A stretch of 64,000 bases of DNA from Datisca glomerata (GCA_003255025.1 QANY01005078.1:558001-622000), one strand, 5' to 3'; counted from the stretch's first letter, positions 10,984-22,765 are shown. Numbers and translations are program-made. The notes: generated by a model from the letters alone, not told the origin.

Positions 10984-12262
10984 ATGAAATTTGAAGAAGA
11001 GCCTGACACAAGACCATGGTATTTCGACATCAAGCAGTATATAAAGAACGAGGAATATCCATCCAAAACTTCTAAGAATGATAAACGCACTATTAGAAGA
11101 TCGTCCATGAGTTTCTTCTTGAATGGTAAAATACTCTACAAAAGAAACCATGATATGGTGCTCTTAAGATATGTTGATGCCAGGGAAGTGAATCAAATCA
11201 TAGAGGAAATTTACGAAGGAATTTGTGGTGTTCATGCTAATGGACATATGATGGCCAAACAAATCTTGCGAGTAAGATATTATGGGTTAACTCTAGAATC
11301 TGACTGCATCAAGTACGCCAAGAAATGTCATAAATATAAAATTTATGCGGATAAAATTCACGTACCCGCATCCCATTTACATGTCATGACCGTGCCTTGG
11401 TCATTCTCTATGTGGGGCATGGACGTCATTGGTCCCATCACACCAAAAGCCTCTAATGGGCATCATTTCATTTTGGTCTCCATAGATTATTTTACCAAAT
11501 GGGTGGAGGCGAGTTCTTATTCGAGTGTAACCAGAAGTGCGGTTGTTAAGTGCATTAAAAAAGAAATAATTTTTCGATATAGTCTACCTGGAAGGACCAT
11601 CACAGATAATGGGACAAATTTAAATAACAATATGATGAAAGAATTATGTGAGCAATTTAAAATTAAGCATCATAATTCATCTCCTTATCGTCCGAAAATG
11701 AACGGAGCAGTGGAGGCAGCCAATAAGAACATAAAAAAGATCATAGAGAAGATGACGGAGGTATATAAGGATTGGCATGAAATGCTCTCGTTTGCACTAT
11801 ATGGGTACCGCACATCAGTCCAAACATCAACTAGGGCAACGCCATTCTCTTTGATATATGGCATGGAAGTGGTCCTTCCAATTGAGGTGGAAATTCCCTC
11901 CCTCAGAGTCTTAATAGAGGTGAAATTAGAAGAAGTAAAGTGGGTACAAACACGGTATGAGCAATTGAATTTCATCGAGGAAAAAAGTTTGACTGCATTA
12001 TGTAGAGGGCAATTATATCAAAGAAAAATGATGCACGCATATGATAAAAAATTGCGTCCCTGATATTTCCGAGAAGGAGACTTGGTGTTGAAAAATATAC
12101 TCTCATATCAAAAGGATCATCAGGGGAAGTGACCCTAAATTACGAAGGACCTTTCATTGTCAAGAAGGCCTTCTCTGGAGGAGCTCACATGCTAACAAAT
12201 ATGGATGGAGACGATTTACCGCATATAGTTAATTCTGATGCAGTCAAGAAGTACTTCGTTTG
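10984..12262 (+). pseudogene. Tat element 1: integrase
   Basis: An open stretch of 359 codons (10984-12063) covers the zinc-binding H2C2 region, the catalytic core (GMDVIGPITPK with the first Asp, TDNGTN with the second, GAVEAANKN with the Glu at D35E spacing) and the start of the C-terminal domain. The tail continues past a TGA at 12061 as FREGDLVLKNIL and, after a shift, NMDGDDLPHIVNSDAVKKYF, where it stops. The usual KCHKC zinc ligand pair reads KCHKY, so one Cys is lost. This is the best preserved part of the element. Confidence 0.85.
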
Positions 12263-13609
12263 ACCGTTCTAAATATGGGAAAAGCGAAGTTGGGCAAAAA
12301 AAATATTTTTAAAAAGAGCTGTCTCGAATACTGGAGAAATTCTTATTCCATAATTTTTTCCAAATCATTGTTTGTAAACATTATTCATCATCAATGAAGA
12401 GCCTTTTTTCTTTCTCAGTTGACAAATATATATACTTCATCTTCTCGTTATTTCCATTATTTCGTATTCCTCTTAATTCTAAGATTTTATTAATTACTCT
12501 TGAAATAACTCAGAAGTATAAACTTGGTTATGTGAAAGCTAATTGAAAAAAAAAAAGAAAAAAAGAAGAGAATATGAACTAAGAAAGGCGGTATGAGTGC
12601 GAGGTGAAATCTAAAACGTTACCACGAGAAACGTCAGTTTGCACATGACGAAGGCTAAACACAATTGGAAGATTACAATTAAAGTACACAAAAGAAGCAA
12701 AATATGGAGAAATTATTCCTTTTTCTTCATCATCGACATGAAGCCAAATACTAGGGCACTATCCAATGAATAATGATGCATCATTTTCTTGAAAGTATGC
12801 TCGATAATTCATTGTGAGTCCATGACCCTAGGCCAAGTGATTGTTTTGAAGGGTGAAGGATATAGCTACATTAGTCAACTTAAAAAAAAAGCATTATGCA
12901 TAGCATACATGCACTCAAAATCACTACTTTGCATTTATATTCAATAATTACAATGCATAGACACGCATCCCATTGATCTGTTTTGATGCAATTCAAGTGC
13001 ATGAATCATTTTAGGATATTCTTTTGAAATCCACACATGACTTTCCAACATTTAGAGTCTGCATTAGTCTAGCTCTTGTATCATGTGAAACTTGTAAAAA
13101 TTAGATCAAATATCATTTCAACATCTTCGGTTAAATCAAACCCAAATTGAGTCGAGGTCGAAGCCTGCGTCTATTCAGGTCCGTTTCCTTTAAAATATCT
13201 CGATTAAATTGAATCTGACTTTGTCGCAGTCGAAGCCCGGTGTTAGCACTTGGTCCGTTTCAATTAATATGGTAAAATCGAACACGCATCGAGTCGAGGT
13301 CGAAGCCTGCGTCAATCCAGGTCCACATCGTTTCTTTATCTTTGGTTAAATCGAACCCGTCTTTGTCGCGGTCGAAGTCTAGTGTCAGCGTCTGGTCCGT
13401 TTCAATTAATATGGTTAAATCGAGCCCGAATTAAGTCGAAATCGAAGCCTGTGTCTATCCAAGTCCATTTCATAGTTCTGTCATTTCATAGAACTAGATT
13501 AAGTCGAGGTTTCTATTCCTCTTATCTATATAGTTTTTTCTCGATCAAAATACTTATCTAAACTTGTGTACACCTTCTAAGTTTAGAAGCGTGAACAAAT
13601 GGGGGCAAC
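12263..13609 (+). other. 3' untranslated region of Tat element 1
   Basis: No coding content seen between the end of integrase and the polypurine tract (AAATGGGGGCAAC, about 13597-13609). It contains a purine-rich run near 12545-12570 and the dimeric repeat annotated separately. Unlike the second Tat element in this window, it carries no antisense PMD gene. Confidence 0.6.
13120..13480 (+). repeat. Alternating two-type tandem repeat in the element 3' UTR
   Basis: Units of roughly 60-75 bp alternate. Type A has GAGTCGAGGTCGAAGCCTGC then CCAGGTCC; type B has TTTGTCGC(A/G)GTCGAAG then TGGTCCGTTTCAATTAATAT. The order seen is A-B-A-B-A, giving a higher-order period of about 130 bp. Confidence 0.75.
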
Positions 13610-15744
13610 TGTAGATACTGTATTTTATCTGGTCCAATAATTTATAAATATAAATTTTATTTTTTGACTCATATACTAGTCTAAGACTATGTGTATGATT
13701 TGAAAAATAATCTAATGCCTAAAAATAAGAAGAATTGTCCAATGACTAAAAAATAAAAAGGGAACAAAAAGGATTAAAATGAAAAGTGAAACTCTAAGTT
13801 TGCCTATAAATAGATGGGAGGTCTTCACTTGAAAGATGATTGGAGAGCGAGAAAGAGAATGGATTTTAGAGAGAGAGAGAGAGGTCTTGAGAAAATATGA
13901 GTCTTTTTAAAAGAGAGAGAAATATAGTCTTCATTTCTATTCATCTTTCATCTTCTCATATTCTTTTTATTAAGATAGTTTAAATTTCTTGCACTTTAGC
14001 TTACAATATATCTTATTCATTATTATTCATCATTTCTCTTCTTCATACTCATGTAGTTGATATTTTTTGTTTCATTTTCCATACATAAGGTTTGTTCCTT
14101 CTTTATCATTCTCCTACTCTTAGTCTTAAGATTGATTTCCATGTATTGTTGATTTCTCTACAAGTTTGATAGTGAGATGTTTTCGTCATCAACTCAGTCA
14201 ATAAGGATGATGATAAAGCTTTTGAGGGGTGTAAAATTAACTCAATATGAATCAACCATTTCATGGGTTGAAAGTGTACATTTGATGAAAAGATCTCCTA
14301 TGATAATTTCTCATACATAAAAATACATAAAATAGAAAGTAAAATCTCTATACAAGATTATGCAAATATTTAAGTTTTGAATTTTTTTATATTCTTACAA
14401 ATCTTTTCTTCTTTTCTTTTTAATTTTTGTTCATCATTTTTGTGACACTTGTTTGAACTAGTTACCATCTATGATCATTCCTAGCAATGAAAGAAAAAAT
14501 GAAACATGGTAATTAGTAACTAAGTCATCTAAAATAAAAAAATGGTATATTTATATACCAAACAAAATTATTTTATTTTGAAAATTTTATTGATTTTTTT
14601 TAGTGACACTTGTTTAAATTAGTTACCATCCATGATCATTCCTAGCAATGAAGGAAGAAAGAAAAAATGAAAATTAGTGAACTAAGTAGTTCAAAATAAA
14701 AAATGGTATATTTATATTTCAAACAAAAATTATTTATTTTTTTTAGTAAAACTTGTTTAAATTGGTTACCATCTATGATGATTCCTTTGCTATTTGATTA
14801 ACATTCAGGGAAGAAAGAAAAAATATGTAGTTAAAAATAGTATGCTCATGCCAATTACGTATGAAATTAAGAATTTTTTTCATGAGATTAATTTATTTAC
14901 ACATGAAATTTTTTATTATAAATTTATTTTTGAANTCTGTTACTTAGCAGAAGTTGACATCACCCTCTAATTTTTTGTTTTTTTATTTCTTTGTTTTGTT
15001 TTTTGTTTATTTTTTCTATTTTTTTAATAGATATTATTGGATTGTTTTAATTTATTTTGTATATCTTTTTACTTGTTTCACATATTTTTTCCTTATTTTC
15101 ACTCTACATTTTTTTTAAATTTATCATATATCTGTATCATCTCTAACATTTCTTTGCATTATTCTTTTTTTTTGTTATCTCTTCTTATTTATTTATGTAT
15201 TATTGTCATATCGTCATGATTGTATGTGAGTATTGTTTTTTTATTTTATCATCAGAATTGACTTTCATAAATTAAAACCATAACAATTAGATGTAAATTT
15301 TGTTAATTTCATTATTTAGTTTTCACTAAAAAATCTGATGATGGACTTTAGAACTTTTAGGATACCAAATTTCTCAAATTACCGAGGTGATGAGTTAATT
15401 TTAGGATGCGGAGAGAACTCCAATAATGCTTTGATAAAAAAATATATAAAAAACAAAAATAAATTTTCAATGGTCTTTGTACCGCCCATTAAATGGTATT
15501 TATATGTTCATTTTTATGATGCAAAATATACCACATTGAACATTCAAAATTGAATTTCTATAACATTATTTTAAAAAATAATTGGATAACATTTGATTAA
15601 ATTTGGTAACCATTTTTCATAATGGGTGTTGTGGGGTGCTAATACATTCCTTATACAGAAATGAATCCCAAACCAACTTTAAATTTTCGCAGACTAAAAT
15701 ATTTGATTTTAAAATTGGCTGACCAATCACGCCGTAAAATGATT
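13610..15744 (+). repeat. Right LTR of Tat element 1
   Basis: Starts TGTAGATACTG after a polypurine tract and aligns with the left LTR up to about 14803. It then continues for another 0.9 kb that the truncated left LTR lacks. A primer-site-like TGGCGACTC stands at 15747-15755, which would put the LTR end just before it, but no CA dinucleotide marks that end, so the limit is uncertain. One undetermined base (N) is at 14935. Confidence 0.6.
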
Positions 15745-15797
15745 GGTGGCGACTCTGAATTTTATTTTTTCAAAATGATTTTTCAATCGCGCTAAAA
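15745..15797 (+). other. Primer-binding-site-like sequence at the right junction of Tat element 1
   Basis: TGGCGACTC at 15747-15755 looks like the beginning of the primer site used by Tat/Ogre-type elements (a close relative, CGGTGACTCCACTGGGG, follows the 5' LTR at 30853). If so, internal 5' sequence follows the right LTR here, and the joint to PPR at 15798 is a recombination point and not an integration end. Confidence 0.35.
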
Positions 15798-16390
15798 TGC
15801 ATAGAAAATGTTTGTGGATATGCTTAAGAGATATATTGTCTTGGACTACTATGGTCGGTGACTATGTACAGTCTAGATTTTGTGAAGAGGCAGTGAGATT
15901 ATTCTAAGACATAGTGCAAACGAGGGAAGTTAAGCCCAATGAGGCTACTCTAATTAATGCATTCTCAGTATGTTCTCCAATAGGTGCTTTGAGTTTGGAT
16001 CAGTTTGTACATAATTACATCAATTTACAACATATTGAAGTCAATGGAAATGTTGGAAATTTTTTGATCATGTATACCAAGTGTGGGGATGTTAAAATGG
16101 CCAGTTTAGTGTTCAAGATGCTAATACACAAGGATATCATATGTTGGAGCACAATTATTAGTGACATGGCCATGAATGGCTATGGAAAGTAAGCTTTGGA
16201 ACTCTTCTCACTCATGCTAGTTCATGGAGTTTGTCCTGATGATATTACCTTTCTTGGTTTGTTATGTGCTTGCAGCCATGTTGGATTGGTAGATCATGGA
16301 TTGATGTTTTTCAAAGCGATGAAAAGCATTTACCGGATCACTAACTGAATGGAGCATTATGCCTGCATGGTTGATATACATGGTCTAGCA
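15798..16390 (+). pseudogene. PPR pseudogene, copy 3, right part
   Basis: Resumes PPR sequence at GCATAGAAAATG, repeating the last 158 bp of the left part, then runs on collinearly with the intact gene through the YTKCGDVKMASLVF and HKDIICWSTIIS repeats. Similarity ends near 16390 (GATATACATGGTCTAGCA). Stops include the TAA at about 15905, a TAA after GYGK near 16190 and a TGA near 16345. The first 156 bases are the right copy of the flanking duplication. Confidence 0.86.
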
Positions 16391-17273
16391 AAAAGTTACC
16401 GCTAAAAATTTACACTTAATGGACGAGAGTCTAGCAACCTGGTCTAGTAGTCAAAAATTATAACTGAAAATTTTTTAACTAAGAGGATAACTTAGTCTTT
16501 TCTTCTATAAAAATGTTGAATTTCATTAAAAATAATAAGTCTTAAAATCGTACTCTACATTAATAATAAGACATGTAAATTTGTCAAATAAAACAAGAAA
16601 TCGAAAGTTTATGTTTGCAGGATGTGCAATTAAATGTTTAGATGCCATGCTAATTTTTGCTCATGAGGGAGTTGTCTATTTACTTATCTATAATATCTTT
16701 ATGGAATTCAATTTGATTGCATTTAGTCTCTTATTTTTATTTTGTCAGATGCATTTAGCCTCTTTCAGTAACCTAATGAGTTTGTCTTTTAATTTTAAAT
16801 AGTTATAGATAATTTTCATGTCGCTGTGTAATCAATTAAATTGACCACTAATTAACAAACAAAGCACTCAAAACTTACACTTTAACTGGGATGTCATGGG
16901 AAATGGATTAGATTCTAAGTTCAATAGAGCTTGCAAATTATGATGAAATAATAACATTATGTTGCAAGTTAGACATAATAATTTAATCCTAAAAGATCTA
17001 AGCATGTTTATTGAGTAAATTTCATAATTTAGAATAATTTTTTCTTTTCAGATAACTATTTTTTGAAAATTCAATTAACGTAACTTCTATCTCTTTCGAG
17101 CATTACCCAATGACAGGTTTTTTTACCAATTGGAGGGAGGGGAACTACAAGGTTTGAATTCTTGAATTTGAGTTTGATAACGTCTTGTGTCACCATTTGG
17201 CCTGTGAAGCTCGGTCAATCAATTCAATTAGATTTTTTAAGGAAAAATGGAGAGATATATCATTTTTATAGTA
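16391..17273. other. AT-rich intergenic sequence, nothing recognised
   Basis: No coding, RNA or element signature was found. An open frame of 73 codons at 16581 has no recognisable domain. Confidence 0.5.
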
Positions 17274-18303
17274 GTTAGAAAATAGCCTAAATTTAAAGTA
17301 GATAAATGACCATTTTCTATTAATTAAAAAAAATTATTTGTCCACAATGTCCTTATCTCATGTTTTTACTAAGTTTTTTTAGTTGCTTTTTCAAATTTAA
17401 ATGAACCCGGATGGTTATGATAATATTTGTTAATTAAATTTGAATCTCATATTAAGTGAATATTTTATTATTATAAAATTATAAATAATATTTATATTAT
17501 CACAAAACGTAAGAAATATGTTAACGATCAGATAATATATATTAAAATTTATTTAGGATAACACATAATATTGTATTAACGTTTTATTTAAGATGATAAT
17601 AACGTTTATTCACTATATAATATAATATTTAGAGTGTTAATACATAATATGATATTAACGTTTATTCAAGATATGATATAAACACTAACAAATACATTAA
17701 CAATCAAATGATATGATATGAACAACTATTTAGAATGATGTAATATTGAATAAATAGAGTACTAACATCAATTAATATTGTATTCACCTTTATTTAATAT
17801 CATAACCACTTCTACTATTATATTAATATTTATTTTATACAATTCTTGCAATGTTAACGATATAAACATAAATTATCACATTTGATAAATATTTTAACAT
17901 TTTGACAAAAGATATTAATGATATATTATTAAAATAAATTATCATACTGTGTTATTATATTAACGCGACGACAAAATATATTAATATTATATTCTTATCA
18001 CGTTATCAATTAGTTAATATACTTAACGTAAAGTAAAGAATAGTAACAAATTTATCCCGATTAGATAATGGTTCATGTAAGAGAATTTGAATATTACATA
18101 AAATTATAAGTAAAAAAGTTGCATGAAAAAAATGTCCTAAAATCACGTTCTTTAACATATTACACTGATTAAATTAAAAAAATTGAAATCATTCATATAA
18201 TAAGTAAATGATGGGCATTTTAGACCTACTCAAATTTTTTAAAATAAATTAAATATAAAAAAAGTCATTTACCTACTACTATTTTTAGGTTAATTATTAA
18301 CTT
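17274..18303. mobile_element. Non-autonomous TIR element of about 1 kb
   Basis: The left end (AAAATAGCCTAAATTTAAAG, TAGATAAATGACC, later ACAATGTCCTTATC) is mirrored at the right end, whose reverse complement reads AACCTAAAAATAGTAGTAGG, TAAATGAC and AAATGCCCATC. The imperfect inverted repeats span about 85 bp. The interior is very AT-rich with many TTAACGTTTATT-like blocks and no reading frame. The class (Mutator-like or other) is not settled and no target duplication was identified. Confidence 0.5.
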
Positions 18304-18849
18304 ATTAACATATTTATTAAGATACCTCTAGACTCTATGTAGTAGAATAGACTCCCTGCACACATGGGATTACTATGCTAACTGTTTGGGTGTTGAACTT
18401 GTAGGCCCAAATTGTTTGGACCACCAACATGTATCCTTTTTTCGTTTTTTAAAACTACCATCAATCTATATCTCAATCTTTCGAATAAGAGTAAAAATAT
18501 CATTTTAAAGATCAACTATTAAAATGACTTAGTATAACGATTGAAACAATGATCGTTTTTTATTGTTAGACATTAATGCAAAATATTAAACCTACCATTA
18601 TGAAAAAAGGGAAACCGCGAATCAGGTAACAAAGTTTTGAAACTTATTTTTCTTTTAAATAAGAAGTGAATTAACTGTCAAATGGTTAAATTACTCTCTA
18701 AGATGTTTAATAAACATAAATGCATGAGTTGATCCACTAAAGGTCTTGTGGTTTTACAGGTAACAAACATATTCTCAATCGTTTCCAGTTCATTTACAAA
18801 GACAGTTTCTATCCATTCCAAGGCTCCATTTTGGCGAGGTTTGACAATT

Positions 18850-19262
18850 TGAAATTAAGAAAGTTTAGACTTTATTTTTTTAAACTATCACTAATAACAC
18901 TCCAAATTTTAAATTTAAAAATATTACAGTTTAAACCTTAAACTATATGAAATTCATAATTTTAATCCTAGATGTAACTCATTCCGTCTACTACATTACT
19001 TTTTAACAAATCGACCTCATTTTTTCCTATCTGAAATGACATCATTTTATCAATTACAGATAACATAATCAAGAACGACGTCGTCTCAGATAGAAAAAAA
19101 TGACAACGTTTTGTTAAAATACTAATTTACAGTAGACAGAGTTACATTTAGGGTTCAAACTGTGAGTTTCAGATAATTCAAGATTTAAACTGTAACATTT
19201 TAATTTTAGAGTTTAAACTATCTATTAGTAATATAGTTTGAGGAGGTACGGCGTAATTTTCC
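18850..19262. mobile_element. Foldback MITE with long inverted arms
   Basis: Two arms of nearly 200 bp are imperfect reverse complements. The left arm has AAACTATCACTAATA, ATTACAGTTTAAACCTTAAA, GATGTAACTC and CCTATCTGA; the right arm mirrors each in order. The outer right end is TAATTTTCC. A related element is at 23921-24448. No coding capacity. Confidence 0.7.
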
Positions 19263-19528
19263 ATTGGATTAATTACTCTAGGAGTAACTAGTAAAATGAT
19301 TTATAATTTCATTTCATTTAAATGAATGAAAATAAAGATTTATTTTTACATCTAACAGAAAAATGAGACATATATTACATTCAGATAAAAAAGTGGCTTA
19401 TTTATTACTCTAATCGTTCTTCTTGGATCGCTCTAGTACGTATGATTCTTAGAGTTTTTTTCTTTCTAATTTAGATACCGAAAATAGATATATGGTCGTG
19501 GTTCAAGTTTAAGGATTGACACCATACT

Positions 19529-20465
19529 GTACATGAGGGTTGATGACCTCAATGTTGACTACCCGCAAAGCGCAACTCTTACGGCGTATCGGGAGTGTCT
19601 CCACCAAGGACGTACCATGGAGTGTCACCACTGAGGTGTACCCCATGGGGTGCCTCCACGGAGGTGCACCCCTTGAGGTTCCACCACTGAGGTACCCATG
19701 GGGGTCGTCCCCATGGCAGCACCATGGGGTGTCACCCCTACGGTAGCACCATTGATGTCACCCTCATGGGTGTACTATGGAGGTGCATTGATCACCCTCC
19801 GTAATGTAACTTGTAGACACACCACTACACTATCACAACGAGTCATCACATACAAACTACCAAGTCAAGTGGCAAAGACTTGGGTGGACGTATGGTTGCC
19901 TGAGAATGTTCGGGAGGCTATGAACTGGCAGGATTAGGGGTGATGCTACATTGTACTAGGCGGGAGACATACCTCATCGGTACGACCACTCTAGACATTG
20001 AGGGTGTGCTACCCTCCCACCTTGGGGAGGGGTTTTGTTTGAGAGAACCTTTGTAGATGAGGCGTTGGGTGAACATCATCGTTGCGCCTCACCGGCTAGG
20101 CGTGTTCTCCCTAGATCATGGTCATTACACAAAGACCCACATGACGCCACCCGATTGGCTCATGTATAATCCTTCTCTTACTCACCTAAGCATGATCAAT
20201 CAGTTTAGGTGGCGCGATTTGATTTGCACTCTTGCAACTAATCAAGGGATTAGTTGCAATGGTCCCCTTCCTTTTGTTCACCTATAAAAGGAGAAATCCT
20301 CCTTCATTTAAGGGGATGGGAAATTAAGAGAGAGAAGCTCCCACTTTAGAGAGAGAAGCTCTCATTTCTAGAGTGAGAAACTCTCACTTCTAGAGAGAGC
20401 AAGCATTTGTCACCGCCCTTGAGTGTCTATAGTGCTCCCCATTCACCTCTCGGCGTCCTCCCCGC
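19529..20465 (+). mobile_element. Truncated LTR of Tat family 2
   Basis: Starts TGTACATGAGGGTTGA and runs collinearly with the LTRs at 24553, 29773 and 44706, including the CACCATGG-rich part, the TATAAAAGGAG block near 20283 and the AGAGAGAAGCTC repeats. It breaks off at about 20465, before the CATCTACA end seen in the complete LTRs. The sequence beyond is a different part of the same element family in inverted order. Confidence 0.8.
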
Positions 20466-20469
20466 TGGA

Positions 20470-21142
20470 TGGGCATTGGCCAAGCATGCTTGGATGCTGC
20501 CACTGAGGTTCAGTGGCAGACATCAATATTGAATTTTTTTGAAGTTCCCACTCCTTTCTCCCTCTATTAAAAGGACTACAAGCTCCACCTACCCTTCTCC
20601 CCTTCATTTAAATGCCATTAAGGCAAAATTATCAATTCCTTCCCCCTCCAAATTTTTGAAAAAAAAAATCTTGGGCAAGCTTGAAGGTTAAAGAACTATG
20701 GTTGCATATTTGGACGTTTTTTGCAAAAAAAATGTTCAAAGCTCCAAGGAAGGTGTTCTCCCCCCCATTTCTCTTTAGCTAGGGTTTGAGGTAAACCCAT
20801 TGATTTCTCACACTTTGAGTGAAATCGTTGCTGTAAATTGATTAATGCTTGCTGAAAAATTTGTTGGGTGTTGTAATTTTGTGAAATTTTGTTGCCATGG
20901 GAATGTTGGGATGATTTTTTGCCATGGGGGTGTTGGAGTCGGCCATGGAAGCTTGTCATACCGCCACCAAGAAGTGAGCTTGGTGGCAGTACTGCTGGGC
21001 GCGCAAGGGAGGGAGAAAGCATGGTGGCGGTTTGGTGATGGCGACGCACTAGGTGGGGAGCTTGGATGGAGGGAGTGATGCGCGACATGGTCTTGAGTAG
21101 GAGTGAAGCGCCTTCCTAGGGGAGCGGGAGTGCAGCGCCTTC
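20470..21142 (+). mobile_element. Displaced copy of the antisense promoter/leader region of Tat family 2
   Basis: Read on the plus strand this matches the minus strand of about 44470-43600 in the large element. Shared pieces in order are TTTCTCCCTCTAT plus a TATA-like box (TATTAAAA at 20565-20572), CTTGGGCAAGCTTG, TTCAAAGCTCCAAGGAAGG-type sequence and a splice donor TTTGAG|GTAAACCC at 20791. The proline- and alanine-rich frames on the minus strand here (20696-21221) are read through low-complexity sequence and are not genes. It abuts the LTR on the left and a copia relic on the right. Confidence 0.65.
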
Positions 21143-21234
21143 TTGGGTTAGTGAACTTATGGCTCATCACATTATTTAACTCAATTGAGCTTATAATTGC
21201 ATAATACAACCCGGAGGACAAATGGGAAGTTTCT

Positions 21235-22717
21235 TCAATATTTACTCCATATTATTTTCATCAATTATCTCAATATGATAACCAAAAAGATGAATATCTC
21301 TAAAACTAAGAAGATTTCTTTTGGATCTTGTAGAGAATAATGTGTCATTAATAATAAATTTCATTCCACCAGATAGTATAATGTTGGCTCATCCAGAATC
21401 CTCAATTAATTTCATAGTGCCAGATATTGTATTTACTATTGTTTCTTCTAATGTCAAATGAGAGAAATATATTTTCTTCTTAAGAATTGTATGAGTTGAT
21501 GCACTATCTATCAAACATACATATTTAACATTAATTTTTTACTCCATCAAGTAATCTGTAAAAGTTATATTTATTCGTTGACAAAGAAAATAATAAACTT
21601 TTATTAATGGAGAAGCTACAAAACAATTTTCATACTCTTGTTATTAAAAGCAATTAAAGAGACAAACAAAATAAAATAAGAAATGTGAACTTAAACAATG
21701 TGTGCATGATTAATAACATTATCTAAGTTCTCCGTAGATTGCTTGAGAAAGTAAAAAACGTCTAAATGGGTCATTCAATTGAATTATTATTATTAGCAAA
21801 ATTCATTTCAATCTCTACCATTTCCCTTCATAGAAGGTTGTTATAAGCCAGCAAAATGGTTAAGCGTATGGCAGGTACAGGATCAGTGACCTTTCATGCC
21901 ATACCTATAACAAAGTTCTTCATAATAGGATCAGTGACCTTGGAAGGCTTATTCTGTGAACCCTTTCATTTTCCATGTTTTTCATCTATCAGGTGGCATG
22001 GTGTGGTTTTGTTATTCTAATAACCATATGATTTACTATTATGATTATGACCACCACAGTGTCGATTACTTTGACCATGGCGACGTCCACGCCCACTCCC
22101 ACGATTACTAATTGATGTAGCATTCACTTCGGGATGGTGGCGAGCTAGTTGGGCGAGATTAATGGTTTTTCATTAAATGCTCATTATTTTTCTTAGCAAC
22201 AAGTAAGTAAGAGATTAATTCAAAGTATTTCTTAAACCCACGCTCTCGATATTGCTGATGTAGGAGCATATTCGAGGCATGAAAAGTATAATATGTTTTC
22301 TCCTACATATCTTCTTCAGTGACAATTTCTCCACATAATTTTAATTGTGAGCTAATTCTAAATAACGCAGAGTTATTCACTAACTAATTTGTAATCTTAC
22401 AACCTCAGGTGCATCCAATGATAACAAGCATTTAGAAATATTATCATTTTCTGATGGTCATATATGTCCTTTAAACTCTTCTAGAGATTAAGATGATCTT
22501 TTACGGTGAGATATTCAGTTTTTAATCCTTCATGTAAATAGTGGCGAAGGAATATCATAACTTTTGCTCAATCCTACAGGGATGCTTGATTTCCTTCTTT
22601 AATTGTATTCTCCAGGTTCATGGCTTCAAGGTGGATTTCCACATCAAGAGCCCATGATAAATAATTTTTGCTCGAAATGTCGAGAGTAATGAACTCGAGT
22701 GTTGTAAGATTTGACAT
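21235..22717 (-). pseudogene. Copia gag and protease relic
   Basis: Starts at the ATG at 22717-22715 with MSNLTTLEFITLDIS, SKNYLSWALDVEIHLEAMNL and ENTIKEGNQASL, the typical beginning of a copia gag (UBN2-type). A TAG and other stops follow soon after. An arginine/glycine-rich stretch near 22110-22060 (RGSGRGRRHGQ) is the nucleic-acid-binding tail. Near 21510-21290 the protease/linker reads LIDSASTHTILKKK, TLEETIVNTISGTMKLIE and KRNLLSFRDIHLFGYHIE; the expected active-site DS(A/G) is present. Several frames are needed, so it is dead. Confidence 0.72.
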
Positions 22718-22765
22718 TTCTAGATCTTAACAACAAATTATGGTTAAAGCTTCATACTGATAACA

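Larger units (their letters stand above)
8921..15797 (+). mobile_element. Rearranged Tat-lineage Ty3/gypsy LTR retrotransposon inside PPR copy 3
   Basis: It has a left LTR starting TGTAGACACC (8921), a remnant pol region (two RNase H domains and integrase, 10112-12262), a 3' noncoding region with tandem repeats, a polypurine tract (AAATGGGGGCAAC, just before 13610) and a second LTR starting TGTAGATACT. Dual RNase H domains plus the integrase type mark the Tat lineage. The left LTR is cut at about 10115 and joined directly to the end of the reverse transcriptase/RNase H region, so the LTR 3' end, primer site, gag, protease and most of RT are deleted. The right edge joins PPR sequence without a clear LTR end. 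The element is dead. Confidence 0.85.

Noticed and set aside
17404..18060. AT-rich block considered as a replication origin or scaffold attachment region
   Set aside because: It is explained as the interior of an inverted-repeat element; sequence alone cannot show attachment or origin activity.
20696..21221. 130- and 137-codon minus-strand frames
   Set aside because: They cross the junction of two different elements: one end is the copia KFTNP segment, the rest is low-complexity Tat sequence.
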